This document shows positions 43,974-52,774 of a stretch of 64,000 bases of DNA, piece after piece. The notes under the pieces are model-generated. The model saw only the letters and a list, made by a program, of their open reading frames with translations, was not told the DNA's origin and made no database searches. Positions within the stretch are counted from its first letter, which is position 1, and every line of letters begins with the position of its first letter. The translations under genes were made by a program, and so were the position numbers. The DNA is taken from positions 22,695 to 86,694 of the forward strand of contig JBMOKT010000016.1 of NCBI GenBank assembly GCA_049323895.1, given 5' to 3'. Source of the stretch: JBMOKT01 sp049323895 (lineage in GTDB: Bacteria > Bacillota > Peptococcia > Peptococcales > BICA1-8).

Positions 43974-45098
43974 ATGAGTTATCTTGAATACGAAAATAAA
44001 CCTCAAAGATCAAAATTAAGTTATTTTGTTGTTGCCTTAATTGCTGCTATTATTGGAGGTTTAATCTCCATTTCCATATTTGTATTTGTGGTACAGGAGG
44101 AATTTTGGGGACAGTCTGGTTACGATATTAAACAGTCTCCGGAAATCAATATTCCCCAAGGAAACTTGGATTTATCCCCAGTAGTTTCCATAGCGGAAAA
44201 GGTTGGGCCTACTGTGGTAGGAATAAGTAATCGAGGAAACATACGAGATTTTTGGGGTAGAACAATGACCCAGGAACAAGGCAGTGGTTCAGGCGTAGTC
44301 ATTGATTCCAAGGGTTATATTGTGACTAACTATCATGTAGTAAAGGATGCTAATGAAATAATTGTTAGTTTATCTGACGGAAAAAAAATAGAAGGAAAAT
44401 TAGTTGGAGCAGATCCCAAAACAGATTTGGCTGTACTCAAAATAAATGCAGATAATTTACCCGTAGCTACTTTAGGAGATTCATCTAAAATACGTACAGG
44501 TGAATTAGTAGTAGCAATCGGAAATCCACTGGGGATAGAATTTGCTCGTTCTGTTACTGCCGGAATTGTAAGTGCGACAAACCGTACACTTTCCATTGGA
44601 GATGAACAATTCAACTTAATTCAGACAGATGCAGCTATAAATCCTGGTAATAGCGGAGGCGCTTTAGTGAACAGTAAAGGCGAGGTCATAGGAATTAATA
44701 GTGTCAAGCTTGTAATACAGGGAGTAGAAGGCATGGGCTTTGCTATACCAATAAGTAAAGCAAAACCCATAATTGAAGATTTAATCCAAAAGGGATATGT
44801 TAGCCGACCATATCTAGGAATTAGGGGACTAGAAATAGATGAGCCAACAGCAGAAAAATTTGACTTACCTCAGGGTATCTTAGTTAAGCAATTGGAAATT
44901 AGGGGTCCTGCCCAGCGAGCAGGTATTAAAGAAAATGATATTATTACTGAGATTGATAAGCAGAAAGTATTTAATTTTAGTGACTTGACAATAATGCTCG
45001 ATAATAAGAAACCAGGTGATGAAATAATTATAAGTGTATATAGAGACGGTAAAAATATAAATTTATCTCTGGTCTTAGGTGAATTGCCCCAGGAATAA
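43974..45098 (+). CDS. HtrA/DegP-type membrane serine protease
   Basis: A 374-residue trypsin-like protease with an N-terminal membrane anchor (about 17-40), a protease domain with catalytic H121 (TNYHVV), D151 (TDLAVL) and S227 (NPGNSGGA), and one PDZ domain (about 275-370) with YLGIRGLE. It degrades misfolded proteins outside the membrane under envelope stress. It lies downstream of a broken kinase gene. Ribosome site GGTGGTGG. Confidence 0.92.
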   Translation: MSYLEYENKPQRSKLSYFVVALIAAIIGGLISISIFVFVVQEEFWGQSGYDIKQSPEINIPQGNLDLSPVVSIAEKVGPTVVGISNRGNIRDFWGRTMTQEQGSGSGVVIDSKGYIVTNYHVVKDANEIIVSLSDGKKIEGKLVGADPKTDLAVLKINADNLPVATLGDSSKIRTGELVVAIGNPLGIEFARSVTAGIVSATNRTLSIGDEQFNLIQTDAAINPGNSGGALVNSKGEVIGINSVKLVIQGVEGMGFAIPISKAKPIIEDLIQKGYVSRPYLGIRGLEIDEPTAEKFDLPQGILVKQLEIRGPAQRAGIKENDIITEIDKQKVFNFSDLTIMLDNKKPGDEIIISVYRDGKNINLSLVLGELPQE

Positions 45099-45139
45099 CA
45101 ATAACAAATGTTCTATTTTCTGGCGATTGAGGGGATTTT

Positions 45140-45339
45140 ATGGAAGGCAAAAAATGTATGCTAATAGAAATTGAACAAATACGATCTAGACTGAATAACT
45201 TGGTGAGTAGTGAGCAACAAAGCTTCTAGACCAGGATATTTATAAACTTAGTGTAGAGTTGGATTATTTAATTGTAGAGTTTATGAAGATTGAACAATCT
45301 AAAATCATAAAGGGGAATCAGAATGAGATTGCTAAATAA
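45140..45339 (+). pseudogene. Spo0E-like aspartyl phosphatase gene with a frameshift
   Basis: The first frame reads 29 codons (IEQIRSRLNNLVSSEQQ) to a TAG at 45227. One base earlier in frame the text continues as LDQDIYKLSVELDYLIVEFM and ends at 45339. The joined product of about 66 residues has the Spo0E layout: two helices and an SVELDYLI motif matching SxxLDxLI, which these proteins use to dephosphorylate Spo0A. One missing base near 45222-45226 explains the break. It could be decay or a sequence error. The end overlaps the next gene. An intact Spo0E-like gene is at 59963. Confidence 0.65.
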
Positions 45340-46477
45340 AAATAATACTCTAATAATAATTATTATTATTCTAGCATTAGGAATTAGTTTATTTACCGGT
45401 TTTAGAAATACTCCACAACCAAAACTACAAGAACCTACTTATGGTTACCAGTTTAGTGTAGATGGACAAGCCTGGTTTATAGTTGAAAACAAGGAAGAGT
45501 TGATGCAAAAATTAGATGAGTACAAACAGAGATATTTAAACAACATTGATGAAAATGCCCAAATTAAAAGTATAGACTTTAAACAAATAATAGAAATTAT
45601 CAAAGTTGAAGTTACTGATAAACAGTTTAATAGTATCGAAGAGGCGATGACTAAGCTAAATACCAATGAAAAGGAAGCAGCATTTGTGGAGGTCAAAGAG
45701 GGTGATAATCTATGGAATATTGCTAAAGATAATAACCTCACTGTAGAACAAATAGAATTTATTAACCCTGACTTAAACCCTGAGAAGATATTTCCCGGGG
45801 ATAAAATCCTTCTGGCTCCGGCAGATCCTTTACTTGATGTTATAGTAAAATTAGAAAATACTATCACGGAAACGGTACCCTTTAAGACTGAGTACACAAA
45901 AGACACGAGGTTATATCAATCTCAAAACCAAGTGATAAAAGAAGGGGTGGAAGGTAAAAAAGAGGTAACTTATGATATAACCCTCCTTAATGGTTTAAAA
46001 CAAGATATTAAAGTATTACAGGAAACGGAAATACTTGCACCTGTAAATAAAGTAGTTAAAGTTGGTACAAAAAAGACTGTATCAAGAAGCAGCAGTGTAA
46101 ATTATGGGGTTGTCAGAGGAACAAGGGTATCTAGCCAATACGGATGGCGCACTCATCCTATTACAGGGAAGAGAAGTTTACATCAAGGTGTAGATATAGC
46201 TGCCAATTATGGTACAGCAATATATGCCTATACCGAGGGTAAGGTTATCCAAGCTGGTTGGGATGGAGGCTATGGAAAATCAGTAATAATTGATCATGGA
46301 AACGGTTTGAAAACTAGATATGCACATATGTCTAATATATTTGTTAATGTCGGTGAACGTGTTGTAACTGCTCAAAGAATAGGTGCTGTAGGTTCCACCG
46401 GAAATAGTACCGGAAACCATGTCCATTTTGAAGTAACAAAAGATGGAGAAACTCAAAATCCGTGGAACTATATTTAG
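45323..46477 (+). CDS. LysM-G5-M23 cell-wall endopeptidase
   Basis: A 384-residue exported enzyme: N-terminal signal or anchor helix (about 9-25), a LysM domain (VKEGDNLWNIAKDNNLT, about 125-170), a G5-type domain (about 175-250, with ITETVPFKTEY and EGVEGKKEVTYDI), and a C-terminal M23 domain (about 275-384). All zinc and catalytic residues are visible: HQGVD, YAHMS and the HxH in NHVHFEV. It should cut peptide cross-links in peptidoglycan. Ribosome site AAGGGGA. It overlaps the tail of the broken Spo0E-like gene. Confidence 0.88.
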   Translation: MRLLNKNNTLIIIIIILALGISLFTGFRNTPQPKLQEPTYGYQFSVDGQAWFIVENKEELMQKLDEYKQRYLNNIDENAQIKSIDFKQIIEIIKVEVTDKQFNSIEEAMTKLNTNEKEAAFVEVKEGDNLWNIAKDNNLTVEQIEFINPDLNPEKIFPGDKILLAPADPLLDVIVKLENTITETVPFKTEYTKDTRLYQSQNQVIKEGVEGKKEVTYDITLLNGLKQDIKVLQETEILAPVNKVVKVGTKKTVSRSSSVNYGVVRGTRVSSQYGWRTHPITGKRSLHQGVDIAANYGTAIYAYTEGKVIQAGWDGGYGKSVIIDHGNGLKTRYAHMSNIFVNVGERVVTAQRIGAVGSTGNSTGNHVHFEVTKDGETQNPWNYI

Positions 46478-46513
46478 TTAGGTCATGTATTTGCATAAAT
46501 GGAGGTAAGCTTG

Positions 46514-47649
46514 ATGAGACCTAAACGGGCAATGGTTTTGATTTTAGTATTTCTTTTGTTGATCACGGGTTGTGCTAGTAACAAATATAATAATATGGAT
46601 GCAAATAAAACCTATAAAGAGATAAAAAAAAGTGAAACTTCCAGCAATGAAGGTGATAAAAAGGGGCTTACAGAAGACCAAAATGAAACAGTGCTAAACA
46701 ATCCGGAAAACATAGAAATAGATTTACAACAGGTCAAGCCTAATGAAGTCGGACAAATAATGGTACTTATGTATCATGCTATAGGTGAACCGGAAGCGGA
46801 ATTTAGAAGGACCCCAGAAAACTTTAGAAATGACTTACAATACTCTATGATAATGGATATAGACCAATAAGTCTAAAGGATTATGTGGCAGGAAACATTA
46901 CCACCGACGCAGGATTTACGCCCATAGTTTTAACCTTTGACGATGGTTGGCAGGATAATTTTAATATAACTAAAAAAGAAAATGGACAGTTGGCTATTGA
47001 CCCAGATAGTGCAATAGGTATTTTAGAGAACTTTAATAAGAATACTCCAGATTTCCCCTTAGAAGCTACCTTTTTCATAAATGATGATCCCTTTGAGCAA
47101 GGTGAATTACTTGGCTATAAATTGAATTACATCGTTGATAAAGGCATGGATATCGGGAACCATACTTTAACACATGCGAATTTTACTTCTAAAGAAAAAA
47201 ATACAATTGAAAAAGAGATTGCAGATATTGTGAGAATGGTAAAAGAATATTTGCCTGATTATGAAGTAAATACCTTAGCTTTACCTTTTGGTTCAAGACC
47301 TAAAAATAAAGAGTTAGAAGTTTATTTGGAAAAAGGTGAATTTGAGGGAATATCTTATAAAAATTTAGCTATTTTAAATGTAGGATGGGATCCATATAAA
47401 TCACCCTTTGACAAAAACTTTAATCCATTATCAATTCACCGCATCAGAGCTAGTGATTTACAGGAGTACGTTAAAGGTGTAGGTATGTACGACTGGTTAA
47501 ATCGTTTTGAAAATGGGGAGAGAATTAGATTTATTTCAGATGGTGATCCAAAAGTTGTAACCATTCCTGAAGGATACGAAGAATATATTAATGAAAATAA
47601 AATAAATAACAAGACAGTTAGAAGTTATGAGTTAAGTAAGTTTAATTAA
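46514..47649 (+). pseudogene. Lipoprotein polysaccharide deacetylase, frameshifted
   Basis: The first part (46514-46870) has a lipoprotein signal (LLITGCAS) and reads to VLMYHAIGEPEAEF and FRNDLQY, then shifts. From about 46848 the second frame continues YDNGYRPISLKDYVAG and on through LTFDDGWQD, GNHTLTHANF and LALPFGS to a stop at 47649. These are the metal and catalytic motifs of carbohydrate esterase family 4 deacetylases. One base is missing near 46846-46850. Start 46514 is preferred over 46499, which lies in the GGAGG ribosome site. Without the missing base the enzyme cannot be made. Confidence 0.75.
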
Positions 47650-47650
47650 A

Positions 47651-47698
47651 TAAAAAGACTCTGTTTCTTGCCAATACTGGGGGAATAAGAGTCTTTTT
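47651..47698 (+). terminator. Terminator after the deacetylase gene
   Basis: AAAAAGACTC pairs with GAGTCTTTTT across about 24 bases, followed by further T residues. Confidence 0.65.
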
Positions 47699-47701
47699 TA
47701 G

Positions 47702-47793
47702 CCTTAAAGAAAGTATTAATTTTGGGTTGGCATAAGTGCAATTAAGGCTTTCACCATCGCCAAAGGCTTGGCGTAAGCCAACCAAGTTTTCTT
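47702..47793 (-). repeat. Dispersed repeat, inverted partner of 58982-59068
   Basis: Read on the minus strand it matches the plus strand of 58982-59068 over about 88 bases, including TGGCTTACGCCAAG, GAAAGCCTTA, GCACTTATGCCA and TACTTTCTTTAAGG blocks. It lies between the deacetylase terminator and the LysM gene. No protein is supported. Confidence 0.6.
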
Positions 47794-47803
47794 ACTAAAT
47801 GTA

Positions 47804-48145
47804 TTAATCAGGTAAGCAGATGTTTTGGCCAATTTGGAGATTTTGTGGGTCTATATTAGGATTCAAGTCTAGGAGTTCATCTACTGTTGTGTTTGTTTCT
47901 ATTGTGATTTGATATAATGTATCTCCCTCGGCTATTCTCCAGTAAATACCTGAAGGGCAAGGTATTTCCTTAGGAAGGCAAATCTGCTGACCAATCCTTA
48001 AATTAGTAGGGTTAATATTGGGGTTTAATCTTAAAATCTCAGGTATAGTTGTGTCGATAGTTTGTGCAATTCTATATAAAGTATCACCCTTTCTTATGGT
48101 CCAATAGGAATCTGATGGACAGTCATTTTGTCTCTTGAAATTCAT
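47804..48145 (-). CDS. Protein with two LysM domains
   Basis: A 113-residue protein made of two LysM repeats of about 45 residues (GDTLYRIAQTIDTTIPEIL and GDTLYQITIETNTTVDELL) separated by CPSGIYWRI, each ending LRIGQQICLP-like. No signal peptide is visible, so it may be a spore or forespore-targeted protein or be released by lysis. The start at 48145 has GTGGAG upstream on the minus strand. LysM domains bind N-acetylglucosamine polymers such as peptidoglycan. Confidence 0.8.
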   Translation of the reverse strand: MNFKRQNDCPSDSYWTIRKGDTLYRIAQTIDTTIPEILRLNPNINPTNLRIGQQICLPKEIPCPSGIYWRIAEGDTLYQITIETNTTVDELLDLNPNIDPQNLQIGQNICLPD

Positions 48146-48260
48146 GATAATCAACTCCACAAAGAAATTCTTTATTATATTATATGAGAAGTACAAAGTT
48201 AATGACCTACTTTTTGCGTATTAGGAGTATGGAGAAAATTATTTCTTAGCTTTCTGTAAT

Positions 48261-49043
48261 CTATAGTAACCAAAGGACAAGCAAACCTAGTATTATTCTA
48301 TAGTAAGCAAAAAAATTAAAGGTTCTTTTTTTAATGTAGCTCATGAAAAAAGCAATTACTATAAGAGCTACAATAAAAGAAACAAATGTACCTATGAAAG
48401 TAATAATCCATTCATATGTAGTAAAAGTAAGACCTGTTGTATATAGTTTGTAAGCTGAGGCCCCTAATAAAGTTGGAATAGCTAGAAAAAAAGAAAACTC
48501 TGCTGCTATTTCCCTAGAAAACCCCAAGAAAAGTCCACCAATAATTGTAGATGCAGAGCGAGACATTCCTGGCCATAAGGCAAGGCACTGGACTAGACCA
48601 ACCATAAATGCTTTTTTATAACTGATATCCTCAATAGTATACACTTTTACTTTCTTTATTCTTTTTTCCGAATATAGTAACAGAATTGCGCCAAAAATTA
48701 AAGCAAAAGCAACTGTCCTAGGGTTGAAAAATCTTGCCTCCATATATTCATCTAATAATAAACCTAGAAAAGCTGCCGGTATGAAACCTATAATAACTTT
48801 GCTCCAGAGTAAGAAGAACTTATCTTTATTAGTACTTCTATTAAGATTGGGGAAAAGTTTGTCTCTAAAATAAATTATAACTGCAAGAATTGCTCCAGTT
48901 TGAATAACTACAGTAAAAGTATTTACAAAATCTCCAGAAAAATTTATAAATTTATTGGCTATGATTAAGTGTCCAGTTGAAGAAATAGGTAAAAATTCTG
49001 TAAGACCTTCAATAATTCCAAGCAGAATAGCTTTTAATAACAT
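48261..49043 (-). CDS. uppP: Undecaprenyl-diphosphatase (UppP/BacA)
   Basis: A 260-residue membrane enzyme with eight hydrophobic segments. The motifs GIIEGLTEFLPISSTGHL (about residues 9-26) and PGMSRSASTIIGGLFLG (about 158-174) hold the catalytic Glu, Ser and Arg residues. It recycles undecaprenyl diphosphate to the monophosphate for peptidoglycan synthesis and can give bacitracin resistance. It is on the minus strand behind the NhaC gene, with 70 bases between them. Confidence 0.93.
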   Translation of the reverse strand: MLLKAILLGIIEGLTEFLPISSTGHLIIANKFINFSGDFVNTFTVVIQTGAILAVIIYFRDKLFPNLNRSTNKDKFFLLWSKVIIGFIPAAFLGLLLDEYMEARFFNPRTVAFALIFGAILLLYSEKRIKKVKVYTIEDISYKKAFMVGLVQCLALWPGMSRSASTIIGGLFLGFSREIAAEFSFFLAIPTLLGASAYKLYTTGLTFTTYEWIITFIGTFVSFIVALIVIAFFMSYIKKRTFNFFAYYRIILGLLVLWLL

Positions 49044-49113
49044 AGGAACCGTCCTTTATTAGTTGAATATTGAGCGTAAATATGATACATCAACTTGAAC
49101 TCTTTTGTAAAGT

Positions 49114-50535
49114 TTATATTATTATTTGAGTTAAAACATAAATGACTGTTGAAATTGCAATTATAATACATGCATAAGGTAGTGTAGTTTGAATGTGGTC
49201 TAAAATGGGAACATCAGTAATGGCAGAAGTTAATACAGGAGTTTCTCCTAAGGGTGATACATTATCACCTATTGAACCACCTGCTAAAACTGCTCCTACT
49301 GTTAGAGGTAAGCTGGCACCTGTACTTACTGCTAATGGTAACCCAAGGGGCATAATCAAAGCCCAAGTTGCCCATGAGGAACCAATAAAATACGAGGTAA
49401 AGCCACCAATTAAAAAAATTGCTGCTGGAATAAATGATTTAGGTATATTAGCTCCTACAGTTTCTGAGACAAATTCTATGAAACCAAGATCCTGTGTAAC
49501 GGAAGATAAAGACCAGCTTAAAATAAGTACTACAATAGGTGGTAGTAATTCAGTTCCGCCTGATAAAAAATGGCTTTCCATTTCCCCCATAGGTACTTTT
49601 TGGATTCTGTAATAAATAGCAGTGAATATAACAGTAGCAAAAGTTGCTATAAATATGGCTTTTTCAAATTCAGCATTCATTATAGCTTGTAAAAAGGTTC
49701 GGTCGTTACTTCTCCCGGTATGCCAGAACAAGAAAATTATTAAGCAAATTAAGAAACTAAGTGGTAAAAGTAAATTAAGTATCCTCGGTTGAGCTTTTTC
49801 TTCAAATTTACATTCTTCGTGAGCCTCATGTCCACTATGAACACCCTCATCACTCCCACCAACTTTACCAAATCTCCAATTTCCAAAGTTTAAACCTAAA
49901 AGTGTAACTAAGATACTTAAAATAACCATCCCAATCGAGTAAAAATTAAATGGAATACTTTTTAAGTAAAGGGAATAAGGAGAACCTGTTATTCCTGCTT
50001 GCTGCATAGCATTTCTTATTACACCAATAATATAGCCAACATAAGTTGTAGCAATGGGTATTAATACAATTAACTGAGATGAGGTAACATTAATAACCAT
50101 AGCCAGTTTTTCTTTTGAACCATTAACTTTTTCAGTTAATGGTTTTGATATTGTACCAGTGGAAATTACATGGAAGCAACAGTCTAAAAATGTTGCGGGT
50201 GTTGCAGCCCATACAGAAAGAAGTGCACCTCGTTCGTTTTTTACATACCTTTCTGCTAAATTCGAAAATCCTTTAATACCTCCTGATATTTTAAATAATT
50301 CCGATAGAGACCCAAATACAAATAAAAACAAGACAATGTAAGCACTATCTTCATCTGCCAAAGAGCTAACTATGTACTCAGCTGACCTAATAGTTCCTTT
50401 AAAAATATTAAAATCAAGTAAAATACTGCCTGCCCATAAACCAAGTGTTAATGATGGGATTATCCTTTTAGAAAATATTGCGGTTAAAACAGTTACTAGG
50501 GCAGGTATTATTGATAACCAAATATCATTTGTCAT
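49114..50535 (-). CDS. NhaC-family Na+/H+ antiporter
   Basis: A 473-residue membrane protein with about eleven hydrophobic segments and the NhaC-family elements DCCFHVISTGTI, IGSSWATWALIMPLGLPLA and GGSIGDNVSPLGETPVL. It would exchange sodium for protons at the cytoplasmic membrane and fit a sodium-dependent or alkaline habitat, though one gene does not prove that. There is a His-rich cytoplasmic loop (HSGHEAHEECK) near residue 235. It is transcribed from the minus strand. Confidence 0.8.
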   Translation of the reverse strand: MTNDIWLSIIPALVTVLTAIFSKRIIPSLTLGLWAGSILLDFNIFKGTIRSAEYIVSSLADEDSAYIVLFLFVFGSLSELFKISGGIKGFSNLAERYVKNERGALLSVWAATPATFLDCCFHVISTGTISKPLTEKVNGSKEKLAMVINVTSSQLIVLIPIATTYVGYIIGVIRNAMQQAGITGSPYSLYLKSIPFNFYSIGMVILSILVTLLGLNFGNWRFGKVGGSDEGVHSGHEAHEECKFEEKAQPRILNLLLPLSFLICLIIFLFWHTGRSNDRTFLQAIMNAEFEKAIFIATFATVIFTAIYYRIQKVPMGEMESHFLSGGTELLPPIVVLILSWSLSSVTQDLGFIEFVSETVGANIPKSFIPAAIFLIGGFTSYFIGSSWATWALIMPLGLPLAVSTGASLPLTVGAVLAGGSIGDNVSPLGETPVLTSAITDVPILDHIQTTLPYACIIIAISTVIYVLTQIII

Positions 50536-50560
50536 TACGAGTTACCCCTTATCTTTTTTT

Positions 50561-50613
50561 ATAAAGAGTAGGAAAGCATAGATTTCCTTAGTGTTACACT
50601 TTCTGCAAATGAG
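50561..50613 (+). repeat. Dispersed repeat, direct partner of 58923-58975
   Basis: Over 53 bases the sequence matches 58923-58975 with few differences: TAGGAAAG, TTCCTTAGTGTT, CACTTTC and AAATGAG blocks in the same order and spacing. The two GGAAAG / CTTTC parts can pair. Confidence 0.6.
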
Positions 50614-50890
50614 TTTCAAAAAAGGTTCGTACAAATGCTTTTTTCAAAAGCCCTTTTTATAATTATCAGCAAGTATATCTTTTATAAGGTAATAAGTATA
50701 AGTGCAACATCGGCTTAGCAGTCTCCAAAGGTTCGGACTAAAGTCATAAGTCTCGCTAAGTCGCAATACTCCTAGTTACGCAACGTAAGCCGTGTTTACT
50801 TAATAGATTTTGTAAAAATATATTCGACTATACCAATTAGATATTTTATAAACTCTTGATATATTTATTTTGGATGTTTTTGTTACAATT

Positions 50891-50920
50891 TTGACAAAAT
50901 TTTATGCTAAAATATAAAAT
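50891..50920 (+). promoter_or_regulatory. Candidate sigma-A promoter
   Basis: TTGACA at 50891-50896 and TATAAA at 50913-50918, separated by 16 bases, lie about 40 bases before the hydrolase start. Confidence 0.6.
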
Positions 50921-50958
50921 ATGACATAATTCTAGCTTGTATTGGAGTGAAAATACAT

Positions 50959-52095
50959 ATGAGGAATTGGGGTAATATTAAAAAGATAATTGGTATTTCA
51001 ATTATTTCAATAAGTCTTATTGGAACAACTATTCCGGCAATTGCTAATAATATAAATGAATTGGAACAGCAGCAGAAACAGTTGGAATTGGAAATGAAAA
51101 AAAAGCAAGAGCAAATTAATAAAGCAAAGCTTAAAGAAAAAGACATATTTAGTTATTTAAAAGAAATAACAAATGACGTTAGCAAACTAAATAATGATAT
51201 ACAAAAATTAGATCAAAAGATAAATGTGGTACAAGGGTATATTGATAAAACAGCAGGGGAAATAGAAGTAAAGGAAGAAGAGGTTGAAAATCGTTCTGAT
51301 ATTTTTGGGAATAGATTAAGGCAGATATATATGCAAGGTGATATCAGTCCACTTGAAATATTACTGGGTTCTGAAAGTGTAAGTGATTTTCTTACAAGGT
51401 TTGAATTTTTAAAAAGAATTGCAAAGAATGATGTTACTTTGTTAGAGGGTTTAGAAAGCGAGCGAACTCAATTAGAGGAACAGAAAATTGCACTAGAAAA
51501 GCAGAAGGAAGAGATTGACCAACTAAAAAACACCAAAGAGAGCAACAAAAGGACTTTACAAATAGCTAGTTCTAGACAAAATGATTTGCTCAGTGTAGTA
51601 GAAAGGGAACGTAATACTCTAGAGAGAATGCTTGATGAAATGGAAAAGGAATCTGATAAACTAGCCCAAGAACTTTTAAAGATTGCTTCAAAAGGTAATT
51701 TTACTGGTACTTTATTATGGCCAACACCAGGGTACTATAGAATAACATCTCCTTATGGCTGGAGGATTCACCCCATCCAAAAGACGAAAAAATTTCATAG
51801 TGGTATTGATGTAGCCGCACCAATGGGATCAAAGGCCATCGCTTCTGCTGCAGGAAAAGTTATCTTTACTGGATGGAGAGGAGCCTATGGAAATACTATA
51901 GTGGTAGACCATGGTGGATTAACAACTATGTACCCCCACTTATCCGCAATATTAGTTAAAACAGGCCAAAATGTAAAACAAGGAGAACAAATTGGCAAGA
52001 TTGGTTCAACAGGTTGGAGTACAGGACCCCATATCCATATTGAGGTTAGAGTTAATGGCGAGGCTGTAGACCCAATGAAGTATATGAAAAAATAA
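50959..52095 (+). CDS. EnvC-like coiled-coil M23 peptidase
   Basis: A 378-residue exported protein: signal peptide (about 7-30), a long coiled coil (about 32-245, ELEQQQKQLELEMKKKQEQI) with a regulatory helix region, and a C-terminal M23 domain with HSGID, MYPHLS and HIHIEV, all zinc and catalytic residues present. This is the EnvC/PcsB-like murein hydrolase layout that acts in cell separation and is often controlled through the coiled coil by FtsEX; no ftsEX genes are in the window. ATG 50959 is preferred since TTGGAG lies 11 bases upstream. Promoter at 50891. Confidence 0.88.
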   Translation: MRNWGNIKKIIGISIISISLIGTTIPAIANNINELEQQQKQLELEMKKKQEQINKAKLKEKDIFSYLKEITNDVSKLNNDIQKLDQKINVVQGYIDKTAGEIEVKEEEVENRSDIFGNRLRQIYMQGDISPLEILLGSESVSDFLTRFEFLKRIAKNDVTLLEGLESERTQLEEQKIALEKQKEEIDQLKNTKESNKRTLQIASSRQNDLLSVVERERNTLERMLDEMEKESDKLAQELLKIASKGNFTGTLLWPTPGYYRITSPYGWRIHPIQKTKKFHSGIDVAAPMGSKAIASAAGKVIFTGWRGAYGNTIVVDHGGLTTMYPHLSAILVKTGQNVKQGEQIGKIGSTGWSTGPHIHIEVRVNGEAVDPMKYMKK

Positions 52096-52174
52096 TATCT
52101 TATCTCAATTACTAAGATAGTGTTTATAGAGATGCTTTTAAAAGTATCTCTTTTTATTTGAATATAATTGCAGG

Positions 52175-52203
52175 ATATATTATTATTAGTATAAATAATA
52201 TAT
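52175..52203 (+). promoter_or_regulatory. Inverted repeat upstream of the second CadC-type repressor
   Basis: ATATATTATT (52175-52184) and AATAATATAT (52194-52203) are perfect reverse complements with a 9-base spacer, 28 bases before the GTG start. This is a fitting autoregulatory operator for an ArsR/SmtB protein. Confidence 0.5.
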
Positions 52204-52230
52204 GAATATTGACTCAGATGAGGTGTTTTT

Positions 52231-52593
52231 GTGGGAAATAATGAAAATGTTTTATGCGATATTATCTGTGTTCATGAAAAAATAGTACAAAAGGTAAAAG
52301 AAGCATCTTTAAAAGAAGATGATGTACAAAAGTTATCTTCTATTTTTAAGGCCTTTGGCGACCCTACTCGTCTTAAAATATTACATTGCCTGAAACAGTC
52401 AGAAATGTGTGTTTGTGATATATCAGCAATTTTGGGAATGTCCCAATCTGCAATTTCCCATCAGTTAAGGGTTTTAAGAAACTTAAGGATAGTAAAACAT
52501 CGTAAAGAAGGTAAGAATGTTTATTATTCATTAGATGATGAACATATCTTTAAGATACTAGATGAAGGCTTAGAGCATATACGGCATATTTAG
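52231..52593 (+). CDS. CadC-type ArsR/SmtB metal-sensing repressor, copy 2 module
   Basis: A 120-residue winged-helix repressor. It has an N-terminal cysteine pair (LCDIICVHE, C9 and C13) and EMCVCDISAIL in the metal-site helix, so all four thiolate ligands of a CadC-like site are present. The recognition helix is MSQSAISHQLRVL. It differs clearly from the regulator at 25255 and so was not duplicated with it. It lies upstream of the second ATPase gene, separated by a terminator and a promoter with an operator. GTG start with GAGGTG upstream. Confidence 0.85.
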   Translation: MGNNENVLCDIICVHEKIVQKVKEASLKEDDVQKLSSIFKAFGDPTRLKILHCLKQSEMCVCDISAILGMSQSAISHQLRVLRNLRIVKHRKEGKNVYYSLDDEHIFKILDEGLEHIRHI

Positions 52594-52613
52594 AAATAGT
52601 AAAAGAATATTTA

Positions 52614-52650
52614 TAACACCTCAATTAAGAAATAGTTAATTGAGGTGTTT
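52614..52650 (+). terminator. Terminator between repressor and cadA-like copy 2
   Basis: AACACCTCAATTAA pairs with TTAATTGAGGTGTT, followed by TGTATTTT. It matches the structure at 22373-22410 and marks the left end of the duplicated segment. Confidence 0.7.
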
Positions 52651-52691
52651 GTATTTTAAAAAGTTTTTTTAATAAGATAAAGATGTCTGTA

Positions 52692-52752
52692 TTTACAAAA
52701 AATAAAACTAACAGTATAATTAACCATGAACATATGAGTAGTATTTCATATG
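52692..52752 (+). promoter_or_regulatory. Promoter and operator of cadA-like copy 2
   Basis: TTTACA (52692-52697) and TATAAT (52715-52720) with 17 bases between them; 10 bases later CATATGA (52731-52737) and TCATATG (52746-52752) form a 7-bp inverted repeat with an 8-base spacer. The distance and form fit a CadC/SmtB-type operator blocking initiation. Confidence 0.7.
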
Positions 52753-52774
52753 AATATTTAGGCAGGTGACATTA

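Larger units (their letters stand above)
50536..50946. other. Divergent intergenic region with dispersed repeat
   Basis: About 410 bases between the NhaC gene and a plus-strand hydrolase. No gene is supported. The first 50 bases match 58923-58975 (see the repeat entry), and farther on a structured stretch near 50700-50790 has elements (CTTATACTT and GGCTTACG, in reverse) resembling the rest of that repeat. The hydrolase promoter lies at the right end. Confidence 0.5.

Noticed and set aside
50700..50800. Possible tRNA-like stretch (GGTTCGGACT and GC-rich pairs)
   Set aside because: No acceptor stem, anticodon arm or CCA context could be built; it is better explained as a diverged repeat.
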